Positions 1-11,723 of a stretch of DNA of 64,000 nt are shown here, piece after piece (the first letter of the stretch is position 1; each line of letters begins with the position of its first letter). A program made the translations under genes and the position numbers. Location of the stretch: contig CM055096.1 in NCBI GenBank assembly GCA_029204225.1, forward strand, positions 72,173,349 to 72,237,348, written 5' to 3'. Under the pieces are notes generated by a model that was not told the origin of the DNA, searched no databases, and saw nothing but the letters and a program-made list of their open reading frames with translations. This DNA comes from Diphasiastrum complanatum. Taxonomy: Eukaryota > Streptophyta > Lycopodiopsida > Lycopodiales > Lycopodiaceae.

Positions 1-236
1 GAATAACATGACATCCTCTCAAGAAAAGACGTCTACAATCATCCAGGTGTGACTTCTCTTAATGAATTCTAGGTTATATATAAACCACATAAATCATGGA
101 CATGGTTCTGTTATATGTTCTCTATGATAGATACTCAAGAAATGGTTCTTCCGCTCTACTTACGTATCTAAATTTCGTTGCGAATTTTTGCTTCATATAT
201 AACAACATTCAAGCTTAAACCTAACCACTATTACAA

Positions 237-1905
237 ACCTGTTCAATTTTAGGGCTTAAAGATTAGGGTTTACAGTTTAGGGCCTAGGGTTTAGGATTTA
301 TGGTTTAGGATTTAGGATTTAGGGCTCAGGGCTTAGGGCTTAGAGGTTTGGATTTCGAGTTTAGGGTTTAGGTTTAAAGTCTTAGGGTTTAGGGCTAAGG
401 GCTTAGGGCTCAGGGCTTAGGGCTTAGAGTTTAGGGTTTAGTGTTTAGGGTTTAGGACTTTGGTCTGAAGGCTTAGGTTAAGGATTTAGGGTTTAGGGCT
501 AAGTGCTTAGGGTTTAGGATTTAGTGTTTAGAAATTATAGTTTAGGGTTAAGTGCCAAGGATTTAGGCTTTAGGGTTAGGGTTTAGGATTTACGATTTAG
601 GATTTAGGATTTAGGGCCAAGGGCTAAGAGTTAAGGTCGAAGGACAAGGATCAAGGGTTTAGGGTTTAGAATTTAGGGCTAAGGTTTAAGATTTAGAAAT
701 TAGGGTTTAGGATTTAAGGTTTAGGATTTAGGGCTAAGGGCTTAGGGCTTAGGGTTTAGCGCTTAGGGTTTACAACTAAGGGGCAAGGGTTTAGGGTTTA
801 GGGTTAAGGGCCAAGGGCTAAGAGTTAAGGTCGCAAGGATCAAGGGTTTAGGGTTTAGGATTTAGGGCTAAGGTTTAAGGATTTAGGATTTAGGGTTTAG
901 GATTTAAGGTTTAAGATTAGGGCTAAGGGCTTAGGGCTTAGGGTTTAGCGCTTAGGGTTTTCAACTAAGGGGCAAGTGTTTAGGATTTAGGGCTTAGGAT
1001 TTAGGGTTTAGGACCTAGGATTTAGGGCTAAGGGCTTAGGGCTTAGGGTCTAGGGCTTAGGGCTTAGGGCTTAGGGTATGGGGTTTAGGGCTTAGGGCTT
1101 AGGGTTAAGGCTTTAGTATTTAGGATTGATGGTTAAGGGCCAAGGGTTTCCGGTTTAGGGTTTAAGATTTAGGGTTTAGTCTTTAGGGTTAAGGACCAAG
1201 GGTTTATAGTTTTGGGTTTAGGATGTAGATTTTAGGGCTTAGAGATTAGGGTTTACGTTTAGGGCCTAGGATTTAGGGTTTAGGGTTTAGGATTTAAGTC
1301 TAAGGGCTTAGGGCTTAGAGTTTTGGATTTCGAGTTTAGGGTTTAGGATTTAGGGTTTAGAGTTTAGGGCTAAGGGCTTAGGGTTAAGGGCCAATGGTTT
1401 AGGGCTCGGAATTTAGAGTTTAGGATTTAGATTTTAGGGTTTAAGGTTTAAGATTTAGGTTTAAAGGCTTAGGGATTTAGGGCTGAGGGCTTAGGGTTTA
1501 GGGCTTGGAGTTTAGGGTTTAGGGTTTAGGGCTTAGGTCTAAAGGCTTAGGATTTAGGGTTTAGAATTGAGGGCTAAGTGCTTAGGGTTTAGGATTTAAA
1601 GTTTAGGGTTAAGTGCCAGGGGTTTAGGGTTTAGGGTTTAGGATTTAGGGTTAAGGGCCAAGGGCTAAGAGTTATGGTCGAAGGACCAAGGATCAACGGT
1701 TTAGGGTTTAGGATTTAGGGCTAAGGGTTAAAGGCCAAGGGTTAAAGGTTAAGGGCCAAGGGCGAAGCACTAAGGGCAAATGGTAAAGGCCAAGGGCTCG
1801 TACGAAGGACGAAAGGCCAAGGGTTAAGGACTAAGGGCAAAAGATTAAAGGATAAAGATGGAGACATAAGGACCAAGGGGTAAGAGCGAGGGGCCACGAG
1901 TTAAC
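237..1905 (+). repeat. Degenerate telomere-like (TTTAGGG)n tract
   Basis: About 1.7 kb is built from imperfect 6-8 bp units related to the plant telomere repeat: TTTAGGG mixed with TTTAGGA, CTTAGGG, CTAAGGG and CAAGGG variants. The G-rich strand reads 5' to 3' on +. Toward 1700-1900 the units drift to AAGGGC/AAGGAC types and then dissolve into a copia remnant. The left end of a linear chromosome would show the C-rich strand on +, so this orientation and the strong divergence suggest interstitial or old subtelomeric DNA rather than an active terminus. No credible gene lies inside it. Confidence 0.93.
614..981 (+). repeat. Higher-order repeat inside the telomere-like tract
   Basis: Two long blocks (about 614-792 and 808-981, offset 194 bp) carry the same succession of variant units. 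Both start GGGCCAAGGGCTAAGAG, pass through a shared GGTCG...GGATCAAGGG segment, and end at AACTAAGGGGCAAG. A partial third copy starts near 1655. A block of already diverged units was therefore duplicated as a whole, which telomerase does not do. Identity was judged by eye. Confidence 0.8.
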
Positions 1906-1999
1906 TATCAGTGGCCAAGGGCCAAGAGAGAATGACTAAGGGACATAGAGACACCAGTAGCGTAGGTGCTGGATGCGACTACAACCTAGGATGTGTGGG

Positions 2000-3397
2000 A
2001 CACACTCAACAACATATATATGAAGGAAAAACTGTCACCAACATCCTGTTGCTGCGACGAAAATTAGCAAGTGCAAGGATGGCAGAAGGCGATCCTTTGA
2101 GTGTGTATTTGGAAAAAAATGAAGAGCATAGCCAGGCAACTAGAATCGGCAGAAGCACCAGTGGAAAAAAATGCATTTGGTTTTCACCATATTAGGGAGC
2201 CTGCCGACATCTTATGAGCCGCTGATTATGATACTCAAGAAAGCATTGTATGGATTAAAACAATCCTCAAGAATGTGGTACTTAAAGATTGATGAGTTTT
2301 TCTTGAGCATTGGTTTTCAGCGCTGCCATTCAGATAACAATGTATACGTTCTCAAGGAAGTAGGGGTATTCATAGTCATTGTTCTGTATGTGGATGATAT
2401 CATCATCATTGGAGACAACAAAGGAAAAGTGAAGGACATAAAAGAATCACTCAAGAGGAGGTTCGAAATGAAGGATATGGGAGAAATACATTACTGGTTG
2501 GGGATTCAAGTCGAGAGAGACAGGGAAAAAGAGGTGGCATGGATGGGACAGGAAAAGTTCATAAGTAACATCGTCAAGAAATTTAGAATGCAAGAGGCAT
2601 TTTTTGTGAGCACCCCTTTAGACCCAAGCATTAGGCTGAGCTTGGATATGTGTCCTACAAGTCAGCAAGAGAGGGAAGAGATGTGCCCTACAAGTCAGCA
2701 AGAGAGGGAAGAGATGTGCCAACGTCCATATAGGGGATTGGTAGGATCGTTGATGTATGCCATGATAAGCACCTGGCCAGACATTGCAACGACAATGAAA
2801 AAGCTTGGTCAATTTCTAACGGATCCAGATGAAAAACACTGGGAGGCAGGTAAGAGGGTGATCAAATACCTGAAGTCAACCAAGGATTTTTTATTGGTAT
2901 TCAAGAAGACGAATAGGATGGTATTAGGATATGCTGATTCGGACTGGGCAGGGGATCAAGATGACAGGAGATCCACATGCGAATATGTATTCATGGTAGA
3001 AGGAGGATGTGTGAGTTGGAGTTGTAAGAAACATGCATCAACGACACTGTCATCAACTGAAGCCGAGTACATGAGGTTTTGTCATGTTGCAAAGAAAAAT
3101 GTTTGGTTGAAGAACTTGATGGACAAATTGGGTGTCATAGCTAATGAGATGAAGTTGCTAAATGATAACCAAGTCTACTTGTTCCCGAGCAAAAACGTAG
3201 GGTTTCATAAAAGAAGCAAGCATATTGCAATACAGTACCACTTCGTGAGGGACTTGGTACAAGAAGGGACCTTGCTGCTTGGATTCTGTCATACAGAACG
3301 AATGCTGGCAGATATTATGACTAAGCCATTGTTGAGACAACATTTTGGAACCTTAAGGAGTCAGCTGGGAATAGAGAGTCTGAGTGATGGCACATGA
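2000..3397 (+). pseudogene. Ty1/copia remnant: gag fused to RT and RNase H
   Basis: The 5' part (about 2000-2235) resembles a copia gag (TVTNILLLRRKLASARM, then VFTILGSLPTSYEPL). It changes frame twice, once in an A7 run near 2112-2118 and once at an extra G near 2180. At about 2235-2245 the gag text runs straight into the RT motif KKALYGLKQ, so the gag C-terminus, protease, integrase and RT N-terminus are missing. From 2171 the frame stays open for 408 codons. It shows the RT centre YVDD, the RNase H motifs GYADSDWAGD and LSSTEAEYM, and the terminal ADIMTKPL. The catalytic RT aspartates look intact. A 33-bp in-frame tandem duplication lies at 2648-2713. This is a non-autonomous, internally deleted element. 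I could not fix its LTRs, although the sequence after 3400 is a candidate 3' end. Confidence 0.93.
2648..2713 (+). repeat. 33-bp tandem duplication in copia RT
   Basis: Units 2648-2680 and 2681-2713 differ at one base and encode the 11-residue unit MCPTSQQEREE twice. The unit is a multiple of three, so the frame is kept. Confidence 0.95.
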
Positions 3398-3409
3398 GGG
3401 TAGTGATGC

Positions 3410-4816
3410 TATGAAATGAGAGAGGGTATGTGGATTTTGTGAATCGGGTTTCACATTGGGCATTTTAGAACCCTAGAGTCTGTTAGGATCCAAGTCATGT
3501 GAAGTAGTTAGTGGTTAAGAATTAGGGGCTAGTGAACCAAATTTTAGTAGGATCTTGATGTGAAAAGGAAATTGACTCTTTCTTGGCAAATGTATGCATG
3601 ATGTGATATAATGATCGGAAGGCCGTGTGGCGTTTACGCTTGTTGCCATTGTAGTTTGCATTGATCGTTCTGTAATCATTTTGTCTTTCTGATGTGATCG
3701 AGTTGATTGATTTGACTACGTAAAGTAAAATCAAAAGCTAGATTCTTTGTCCTTGTTCTAATCATTTCTCACATACATAAGACCAAAAAGAAAATATGTA
3801 CAAGCAACAGCGGGAGCATCATCCATAGGAGGACATGGCCATACAACGCTATAAACTAGCTACAAATGAAAGTAGAACAAAGCAGAAGTGAAACAAGCCC
3901 ACAACCCGGGCTAGGTTTAATAGAATAATTACAGAAAAAGTACCAATGCCCACAATCCGGGCCAGTTGGAGAATATGTACTAGAATGGTGAAAATGTTAG
4001 TTGTTACTTTGTGTTCAAATGCGTTTTTTACTGGGTTCCATTTAGAGCTCATTTGGTTAAGTTATGAGTATTTTAGTGAAAATTATGGACCTATGGAGGC
4101 GGGATGCCACCCCGATGTCGGCCAAAATGAAGTAATCACTGTTTTGGCTTTGAGTCAGTTCAGAGTTTGGAATACCATGGTGAAAAAACTGATTTTTTGG
4201 TCATAGTCGGTTTTTGCCCACTAAAGTTGAGTTTTGATACCACGCTAACGAAGAAGCGCTCGAGGCCCTAGTATGGGAAATTGATTATGTGCGGTCACTC
4301 AATTGGCGGACGGTTTGAGGGGTGAATGGGCACTTTAGATATTGAAGTACTTTTTACTCTCAAATTAAAAGATGCTTTAAGTTTGTTCTTTTCAAAAAGT
4401 CGGTCTTTTAATAAATTAACGTCTTAGATACCCTCAGTCAAAGGTTTTAAGACAATGTATATGGGGATGTTAAACACTTTTTAAATCTGAAGTGACGAGT
4501 CTTGGGTGTCTGTTGAGGGTTTCATAATTGCCTCCATAAAATTAAATTAAATTTTAAATATAATTTTTTATGGAAGACAGAGGGTATTAATGGGGGGTCC
4601 CGGGGCCCCCATAATTTTTTTTTTAATTTTTTTTAAAATATATATATTTAAAAAATAATATTTTTTTTTAAATTAAAAAAAACTTAAATTTTTTTATGGG
4701 GGTGGGCCCATCCGCCCCGATGGATGGGCGCTGATGGGCCCTCCATAAAAACTAATTATTTATTTTTTTTTAAAAAAAATTGAATTTTTTTTTTTTGAAT
4801 TTTCTTTTTTATGGGT

Positions 4817-4852
<36 letters not shown>

Positions 4853-4960
4853 GGGTGGGTGGGGGGAGTGCATCCGCCGCAGCGGATGGGCCTTCCATAC
4901 AAAAAGTATTTAATGGTGGGCATTTTCAATTATTTTTGGACATTCTCAAGTCCATTTACA
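3410..4960. other. Intergenic stretch, no gene recognised
   Basis: No supported coding region. The first part may include the 3' LTR of the preceding copia remnant. From about 4550 it is extremely A/T-rich, interrupted by GC-rich islets (a GGGGTCCCGGGGCCCCC run near 4595; paired CATCCGCC...GATGGG motifs near 4709 and 4870). It ends in the G33 homopolymer. Confidence 0.6.
4819..4851 (+). repeat. Poly(G) run of 33, then G-rich tail
   Basis: Thirty-three consecutive G are followed by GTGGGTGGGTGGGGGG-type sequence to about 4866. The G3 runs could form a G-quadruplex. The surrounding DNA is A/T-rich. Run length in an assembly is unreliable. Confidence 0.97.
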
Positions 4961-5029
4961 AAAGTGGATTTTAGGAAAGTCCAAAATTAATTGAGACAGT
5001 GTTAAGTGCATATTCACTCAAAATGTACA

Positions 5030-6066
5030 AGTTACCTTCTCTATTAGTAGAGAGGATTTTATTATGATCTTTATCCAAAATAGCACCTTGTCTTGAATTG
5101 AGCAAGACTCTGCAGCCCTAATCTATGAGCTTGCTGATAGAAAGTAAATTCTTTGTCAGCTTAAGTACATAAAATATGTTCTTAAAAAATGTTGAATTAT
5201 CATTTGGAAGATGAAGGCGTAGGGAACCTCGGCCTTCGATTTGATGTGTACTGGAGTCATTGAAGTAAATATACTTCGAATCTGCTAGTGTAAGTTCTTT
5301 GAATAGGAACTTACATGGAGTCATGTGCTGAGAGGCACGAGAATCGAGATACGACATCTATACATTGTTCATCATCTTGTACCATCAGCAGTGTTGGGTC
5401 TTCATGAGAGGTTCTAGCAGAATCGAAACCTCCATCCTGTTGCATCTTCTTCTTTGCTTCATTGTGCTTTAGAACTCGACAATCCTCGATGTCGTGATCG
5501 GTTCTCTTGCAATACTTGTAGAAGAGTCTGGTTTTAGGCTTTTGTTGTTGTCGATTGTGCTATTACGATTGTTGGTCTGCTCCAGCTTTGGTCTTCTTGT
5601 CCTTCGAAGATTTCTTCTGTTTGAATTCATTCAGATGATCAGTGATTGAGGTTCCTTCACTCATCTTGAGCAATAGGAACTTCTTTATCAAGAAGAGACA
5701 AGTCAATACATATGTTGTTTCATATAGACCAGAAAGAATGTCCCATGCTTCTTTTGGAGCTGGAACAATTTGCTACATGAGCTATTTGTGAAACTTTAAG
5801 ATTCAGAGATACAATGGAAAGAGCTTTGCCATCCTTAGCTTTCCAAGTGCTCAACATGTCAGGTCAGCTGGCTTGGCTATTGAACCGTTGCCGTATTCCC
5901 AAAGTTTTTTTTCTCAATAATTATCATCTTCATTTTGAATTTCCACAAGTGAAAATCATCACCATTGAACTTATTGATCAAGCGGATTTCTAAAGATGTA
6001 CCTCCCATGATGAGTAATCTAAGAAGTTGTAAAGTAGTCTTTGAAAAGTATAACAGTTTGGACCTA
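5030..6066 (-). pseudogene. Ty1/copia gag-protease remnant (family I, copy 1)
   Basis: Reading on -, from 6066 downward: a degraded gag, then a zinc-knuckle region near 5460-5540 (FYKYCKRTDHDIEDCR; the first Cys of the CCHC box is Tyr), then the protease at 5357-5118. The protease motif is DSRASQHMT where copia has DSGA, so the catalytic triplet Gly is lost. It continues into the pre-integrase segment (NIFYVLKLTKNLLSISKLID) and stops near 5030. Integrase, RT and RNase H are absent. A second copy of the family lies at 53660-54220 on the same strand and breaks off at almost the same place. The family identification rests on the ordered gag-CCHC-protease motifs plus the adjacent primer-binding site and LTR. 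Confidence 0.85.
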
Positions 6067-6067
6067 T

Positions 6068-6080
6068 GGCTCTGATACCA
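6068..6080 (-). other. Retrotransposon primer-binding site (initiator tRNA-Met type)
   Basis: On - the sequence is TGGTATCAGAGCC, the usual plant copia site complementary to the 3' end of initiator tRNA-Met. It is separated by 3 bp from the LTR end and fixes the orientation of the remnant at 5030-6066. Confidence 0.9.
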
Positions 6081-6083
6081 CTA

Positions 6084-6364
6084 TGTTGAGTTTATATGTA
6101 GTCGACAATCATCGAAGGTGTCGAACGAGTCGAGTCGACTTGTTCGCCCTTGAGAAGATGTTGATGGAGTCGAAGTCGTTAATAGACTTCGGTTGAGTCG
6201 GTGAAGTCGACGTCGATGAAGTCAAGTCGATCATGCTCTGCTTCAAGTAGTTATATGTACAAACTGTTTGACTTATGTGAGTAAGACTGCTGTCATTGTA
6301 GAGAGAATATCACAGTACTCAGGAAATAAGTTTAGGTGAGTAGAAGTGAAGATTAACTCCAACA
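6084..6364 (-). repeat. 5' LTR of copia family I (about 281 bp)
   Basis: On + the block starts TGTTGAGTT and ends AACTCCAACA, imperfect inverted termini with TG...CA ends. It sits right next to the primer-binding site. It is rich in GTCGA/TCGAC motifs. No partner LTR was found downstream, consistent with truncation of the element near 5030. The outer boundary is inferred from the termini. Confidence 0.72.
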
Positions 6365-7080
6365 AAGTTATCACCTCCTACATTGATTTTTACCATTTTT
6401 GAAGCATATGTCTCTTGTGATTGGTCACATGACAAACATTACAACATCAAAAGACATGTCACTACACTCCATCATGCCAAATGTCAAAGGCCTTCACTAC
6501 CTCAAGCTAAGTCAAAGCTACTTTTGGCCTAGTCACAGTCAATTTGTCATAGGACCCAAGATTAATGATCTAAGATGATCATGCCTACACTCCACACATG
6601 GGAACATGCTCCTTACATATGTACATAAAATTTCAACTCAAGCTAGATTTTGTCTTTTCTTCACACATATTTCATTCTTACTCTCTTATGTTAAAGTAAA
6701 TAAATAAATAAGTACACACACACACACACACACACACATGTATAAATAAATAAATAAATGAATCTCATGGTATATTTATTTTTGTCTCATTCTTTCTCGT
6801 TCACATTCACATTCACATTCATATTCCAAAATCAGTTCATCCATAGATTTCACACCAGAATTTTTACTCTCCCTCTATCTCTCTCTCTACATACATATGT
6901 GTGAGGTGCCGTAAAAAATGTCACGTTTTTGCCTGCAAAGATGTCACGCTTTGCCGGGAAAAAAATGTCACCCATTTGCAAAAGGAAAAGCTAAATAGGT
7001 TTTTGAAAAATGGTAAAAAAAACACAGCCTCTAGAAATATATAAACACTTTTTGTGGGTATTGACGGGCACAAGCAACTA

Positions 7081-7136
<56 letters not shown>

Positions 7137-8640
7137 CTCATGAGCTACTTTGCAAAAGAAACATAAATTACACAAAAAACAAACAAATATCGTTGTATCA
7201 ATAGTAGCATTCAAATCGCCAATAGTAGCAACATCATCCAAATTGCAACCCCAAATTGTAAGAAAGCATCTTTGACAGGGAGACAATGAGGAGATCACGC
7301 GAATTCAAACTTTGCAATAGATATCTAATTTTGATGACAATTTTTCGAAGTACGTAACATCCTATCACACTTTTTTTTTTTCACAAATTATTGATGTCGG
7401 ACTTCAACAGGTAAGTAATCCAATCTGACGAGCATGTTGGTGCCACCATAACAAGTTTTTTGCCATGTTTGCATGTGAGAATCTACCGGACAACAAATTC
7501 ATTGGATTTGGACACCCATCTCAAGATGTTGTTGTTGCCAACTTCTTGTGGAAAATATGCCGAAGTTGTGTTGAAGATGTAGTCCACAAAAGCAATTTTT
7601 TTTAAGTAGAGAGAAATTAGAACATTACTAGACAATAACAACATGTGCAAGGCCACCATTGGTCCCTAGGTTTGTTTCTTAATCAATTGACCAAGGACTT
7701 GAGTACACCAAGTTCTTGAGGACTCGACTATGCCTAAACTGGATACCATGACTAAGACTGGGATAATCTAGATAGCTTGAGTCCCTTCTAGAGACTTTCA
7801 AGATTGTGAATAAGGATGAAATATCTCAACTCTAATACACTAGTAGCCTTATGTTCTCCAAGGTCTCCAAACTAGTATATAGATATTCGCAAGACATTAG
7901 TAGCCTTATGTTCACCTAACAGCCTCCAAGCCATCATATAGATGATAGCTCGCAAGTGGCTTGCTCTCTTGAGTTTTTGAAGGTAGGAGGTTATATGACT
8001 ATTCTTTGTAGGAGATATGCTTGTTTTGGCAGTGGATGTTTTTCTTGTAATGTTTTTAGTTGCAATTATCGTATGATCATCATTTTGAGTCTACTATTCT
8101 TGATGGTATGCCAAATCTATGATGTTTTTCATGACACACACACATCTCTTAGTCTCCTATCTCTCTTCTTTAAACCAAATTTGAGCTCATTTTTTGAATT
8201 TAAAAACTATGATTATGTTGAGTATACTTGTATTTTATGGACTTCTTCTACCTAACATGTACATTTTGTGCACAAAAAATGCTCAAATATGTAGTAGTCT
8301 TAGCTATGCTAGGTTCTTGATTAGGGGAAAAAGAAGTTAACATCAAGTCACAAAAAAGCAAGATGAGCATATTTCTTGCACTCTTGGGTACACTATCATG
8401 GGAGGTGGATGAGGCTTGGGGCCAGAAATCTAAGCACAAGAAGAAAAAAAAAATTCTTAAAACACATATCCAGGTGATATCAGCCAATAGGCCATGACCA
8501 AAGCGGTCAGCCAACGGGCGAGGTCCGAGATTGGCATCCGAGGAGGCGACTACCCAGTTGGCAGTGACCAAGTGACCTTGTCCAGAACGTACCAGGAATG
8601 GAGGGGGCCATGTGGCTTAGTGACACTAAATATTCTACGC
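6365..8640. other. Intergenic, no gene recognised
   Basis: No coding region I can support. It contains a (CA)n run at 6712-6738 and a (TG)n run at 7086-7134. The rest is A/T-rich. Short open frames here run across the repeats or lack any family motif. Confidence 0.6.
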
Positions 8641-8676
8641 CCGCCCACTTAAATGTCAGCCACGGGTCATTCATGC

Positions 8677-8699
8677 CACGTGGACCTATAATTTAAATA
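8677..8699 (+). promoter_or_regulatory. Candidate promoter: G-box and TATA-like element
   Basis: CACGTG at 8677-8682 (a G-box/ABRE core) is followed by TATAATTTAAATA at 8687-8699. About 60-150 bp later comes a GA-rich stretch typical of plant 5' leaders. The distance to the ATG at 9731 is about 1 kb, so a long or intron-containing 5' UTR would be needed. The assignment to the GH17 gene is inference. Confidence 0.4.
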
Positions 8700-9730
8700 C
8701 GTGGCAAAATCTAAAAGAGTATAGGGAATTCCAACGGTGGCGGGGTAAAAAGCGTAGCGTGCCGTTGGGGTTGGAGGCTAGAGGGGGAGAGAACGAGAGA
8801 GGGAGACAGACAGATGAAAGGAGGCTGGAGCTTGTCTTTTGCGAGAGAGAAAAAAAGAGAGAGCGAGAGCGAGAGCGAGGAAGGGAGATAGCGAGGAAGG
8901 AAGTCCCCTCAACGGTCTGATTTGCAGGTGGAGTAGTATCGTAATCGTATCATTCAGACGACTAGGAAGCTCAGAAGAGAGTTGGGATTGCATTTAGCCT
9001 TTTGCTTTTGCTTTTATTCTTTGCTATTTGAGGGGGTGGATTGATTGATTGATTGATTTGCTTGCTATCTTTTCCAGCTTTTCAGAGTTTGGAGCTTCAG
9101 CTGAGCTACATCTATTGCTGCTACTGCTGCTGTTGGTTATTATTAGTTTGTATTGGTCTTTCAGTCATCCTGTCACTGTGTTCATCTGAACTTGCTTTTG
9201 GTTTTCAGCTTCTGCATGCCTTCACTATATATAAATACTGGCATTTATCGTTGCTCATGAGCCCATGCATACTTTTCAAGAAGTACTTTTCTTAGTTGGG
9301 TTGCTTTATTTTGTCAGCTTTTTCAGCTTCAGGAAGCTTCCAACATCCAACATTCAGTGAGTAGCTTGTTTCCTCTTTGAAACGAGATCCTTTGCAGTTT
9401 GGAGTGATACTGAAACTGATGATATTGCTCCAACAAGGGTTAGCAGCTGACATCATTCTCGGATAGGTCAAGTGAGCTGTTGTATTTAGAGCTTCAGAGA
9501 TCTCAATATCACATCCATTTGCACTTATTACTACAGTCTGAATCTATAAGGTCAGCTCTGCTTCCTCTTCAGATTTTGAAATCTCATTTGAGACAGGTTA
9601 GTGGTTGCTGCATTGTCTCTGGCTGCTCATCCTCAAGGCGTGCGTAAGCTTTCAGAGTCTTTTCTCGACAGTTGATGAAGGCGTATGGTAGAAGAATAGC
9701 GAGGTGATTATCATATAGCGATTGGTTTCC

Positions 9731-11671
9731 ATGGCGAGTCTAAGATTAGTATCATTTCAAGGCACTCTGCTGCGTGCTTTGGGCTTGCTCGCTATTAGTG
9801 CGTTTGTCGCAGGTAAGAGACAGTAGTTTTTTCTATAATGTGGAAGACTCGGCCGTGTCAATGTGGATTTGTATGAGTTCAGTGACCAATCACAAGTTCG
9901 GAGGGTTTGCTGTAATAGCTGTTGCACCGTAAATTTTGTTTTCTTCATGTGAAAAACATCAACTTGTAAAGATTTTCTGCATCAATGATTTACAATACAA
10001 ACAAGGGTTTTCAAGCATGCAGAAATATGTTTAAACTTCTGTAAATTTCACCTGGAACAAGTTCTGTGCACAGCCTACCACGCTGTTCCTAACATCAAAC
10101 GTGACTGATGAGAATGTTGATTTTGGCCAAATTTTGTGTGTTAACAACTAGAAGCCTTAGTTTCCCTCACACAAGATAAATATGTCCAAGTATCTGAGCT
10201 TCTCTTTCATTTTTGCAGGAACTTTTGTGGGCGTAAACTATGGAACAGATGGAGATAATCTCCCAACTCCACAGCAGGTAGTGGACTTCATGAAAAAGCA
10301 GGGGATATCACAGGTCCGCATATTTGACACCAATGCTGCTATTCTCCAAGCTTTTGCAGGATCTAACATTCAGATAATTGTTGGGATCCCAAATGAGGAA
10401 ATTCTTAGTGTCGGACAATCAAATGCGACGGCAGCAAATTGGGTAAAGAAAAATGTTGCCATCTATTTGCCTAGCACAAACATTACTGGTATTGCAGTTG
10501 GCAGTGAAGTACTGACTGACTACACAACCGCTGCTTCTGTTCTTGTTCCGACCATGAAATACATCTATGCCGCACTTGTAGCGGCAAATCTGGACAGTCA
10601 AATCAAGGTCTCGACTCCCCATGCTACCTCTCTCATGTTGGATTCTTTCCCGCCATCCCAAGCTTTCTTCAACCAGACATACGCAAAGAGCGTAATGCAG
10701 CCATTGCTAGATTTTTTGTCTCAAACAGGTTCGTATTTCATGTTGAATATCTATCCTCTTGCCCTTTATCAGCAGAATCGCCAAGTCATGTCCATTGACT
10801 TTGCACTCTTTCGGCCAAACACTGGAGCTGTAGACTCCAATACAAATCTTCTATACAACAACGTATTTGATTCAATGCTAGATGCGGCATTTAGTGCTAT
10901 GGCTGCGCTCAACCACTCAGATTTATCCATTGTTGTGAGTGAGAGTGGGTGGCCGTCAAGAGGGGATATGAATGAGGTTGGGGTCTCCAGTGACAATGCT
11001 GAGACTTACAATAGCAATCTTGTAAAACATGTTCTTAACAACACTGGAACACCCCAGAAACCTGGAATTTCAGTGAACACCTACATTTATGAGATCTTCA
11101 ATGAGGACAGGCGGGAAGGCGCAACATCGGAAAAAAATTATGGAGTGTTCTATCCTGACATGACCCCCGTTTATGCCTTGGACATTACAGGCACAGGTGC
11201 TGTTAACACGAATGGTACATCAAATAGGACATGGTGCGTTGCTAAGCTTGGAGCAAGTGACACCAGCTTACAAGCTGCTCTCGACTTTGCCTGCGGTCAG
11301 GGAAACGCAAGTTGTGCCGCTATTCAACCAGGTCAGAGTTGCTTCAACCCAAATACTGTAAGGAGTCATGCTTCTTACGCTTTTGATAGCTACTACCAAA
11401 AACAGGGAATGTCACCAGGCTCCTGCGACTTCCGAGGGGTGGCAACGGTCACAACTACCGACCCAAGTATGATTCTACCCAACACTTGCCTGTTGTTTCT
11501 AATTGGCTGATCAAGTTGCTGAAGCCAAATATTTTTAAATATTGTAAGCACTTTTTCTGTGCAAAGTTGGTCTTGTTCTAATTGGTTATTTTGTTTTGCT
11601 TGCTCTGTCATGTATTTCAGGTTATGGGCAGTGTCTTTTTCCTTCAAGGTCAGTTGTTTCCCCCCCCCTCC

Positions 11672-11723
<52 letters not shown>

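Noticed and set aside
237-1905. Repeat array considered as CRISPR-like or minisatellite
   Set aside because: The units are 6-8 bp without spacers and clearly derive from TTTAGGG; the context is a plant nuclear genome.
8248-8571. 107-codon minus-strand frame upstream of the GH17 gene
   Set aside because: No recognisable motif or repeat context; chance frame.
10182-10218. ATG at 10182 as the start of the GH17 protein
   Set aside because: It lies within the intron; the acceptor TTTTTGCAG at 10218 and an upstream exon with signal peptide give a better protein.
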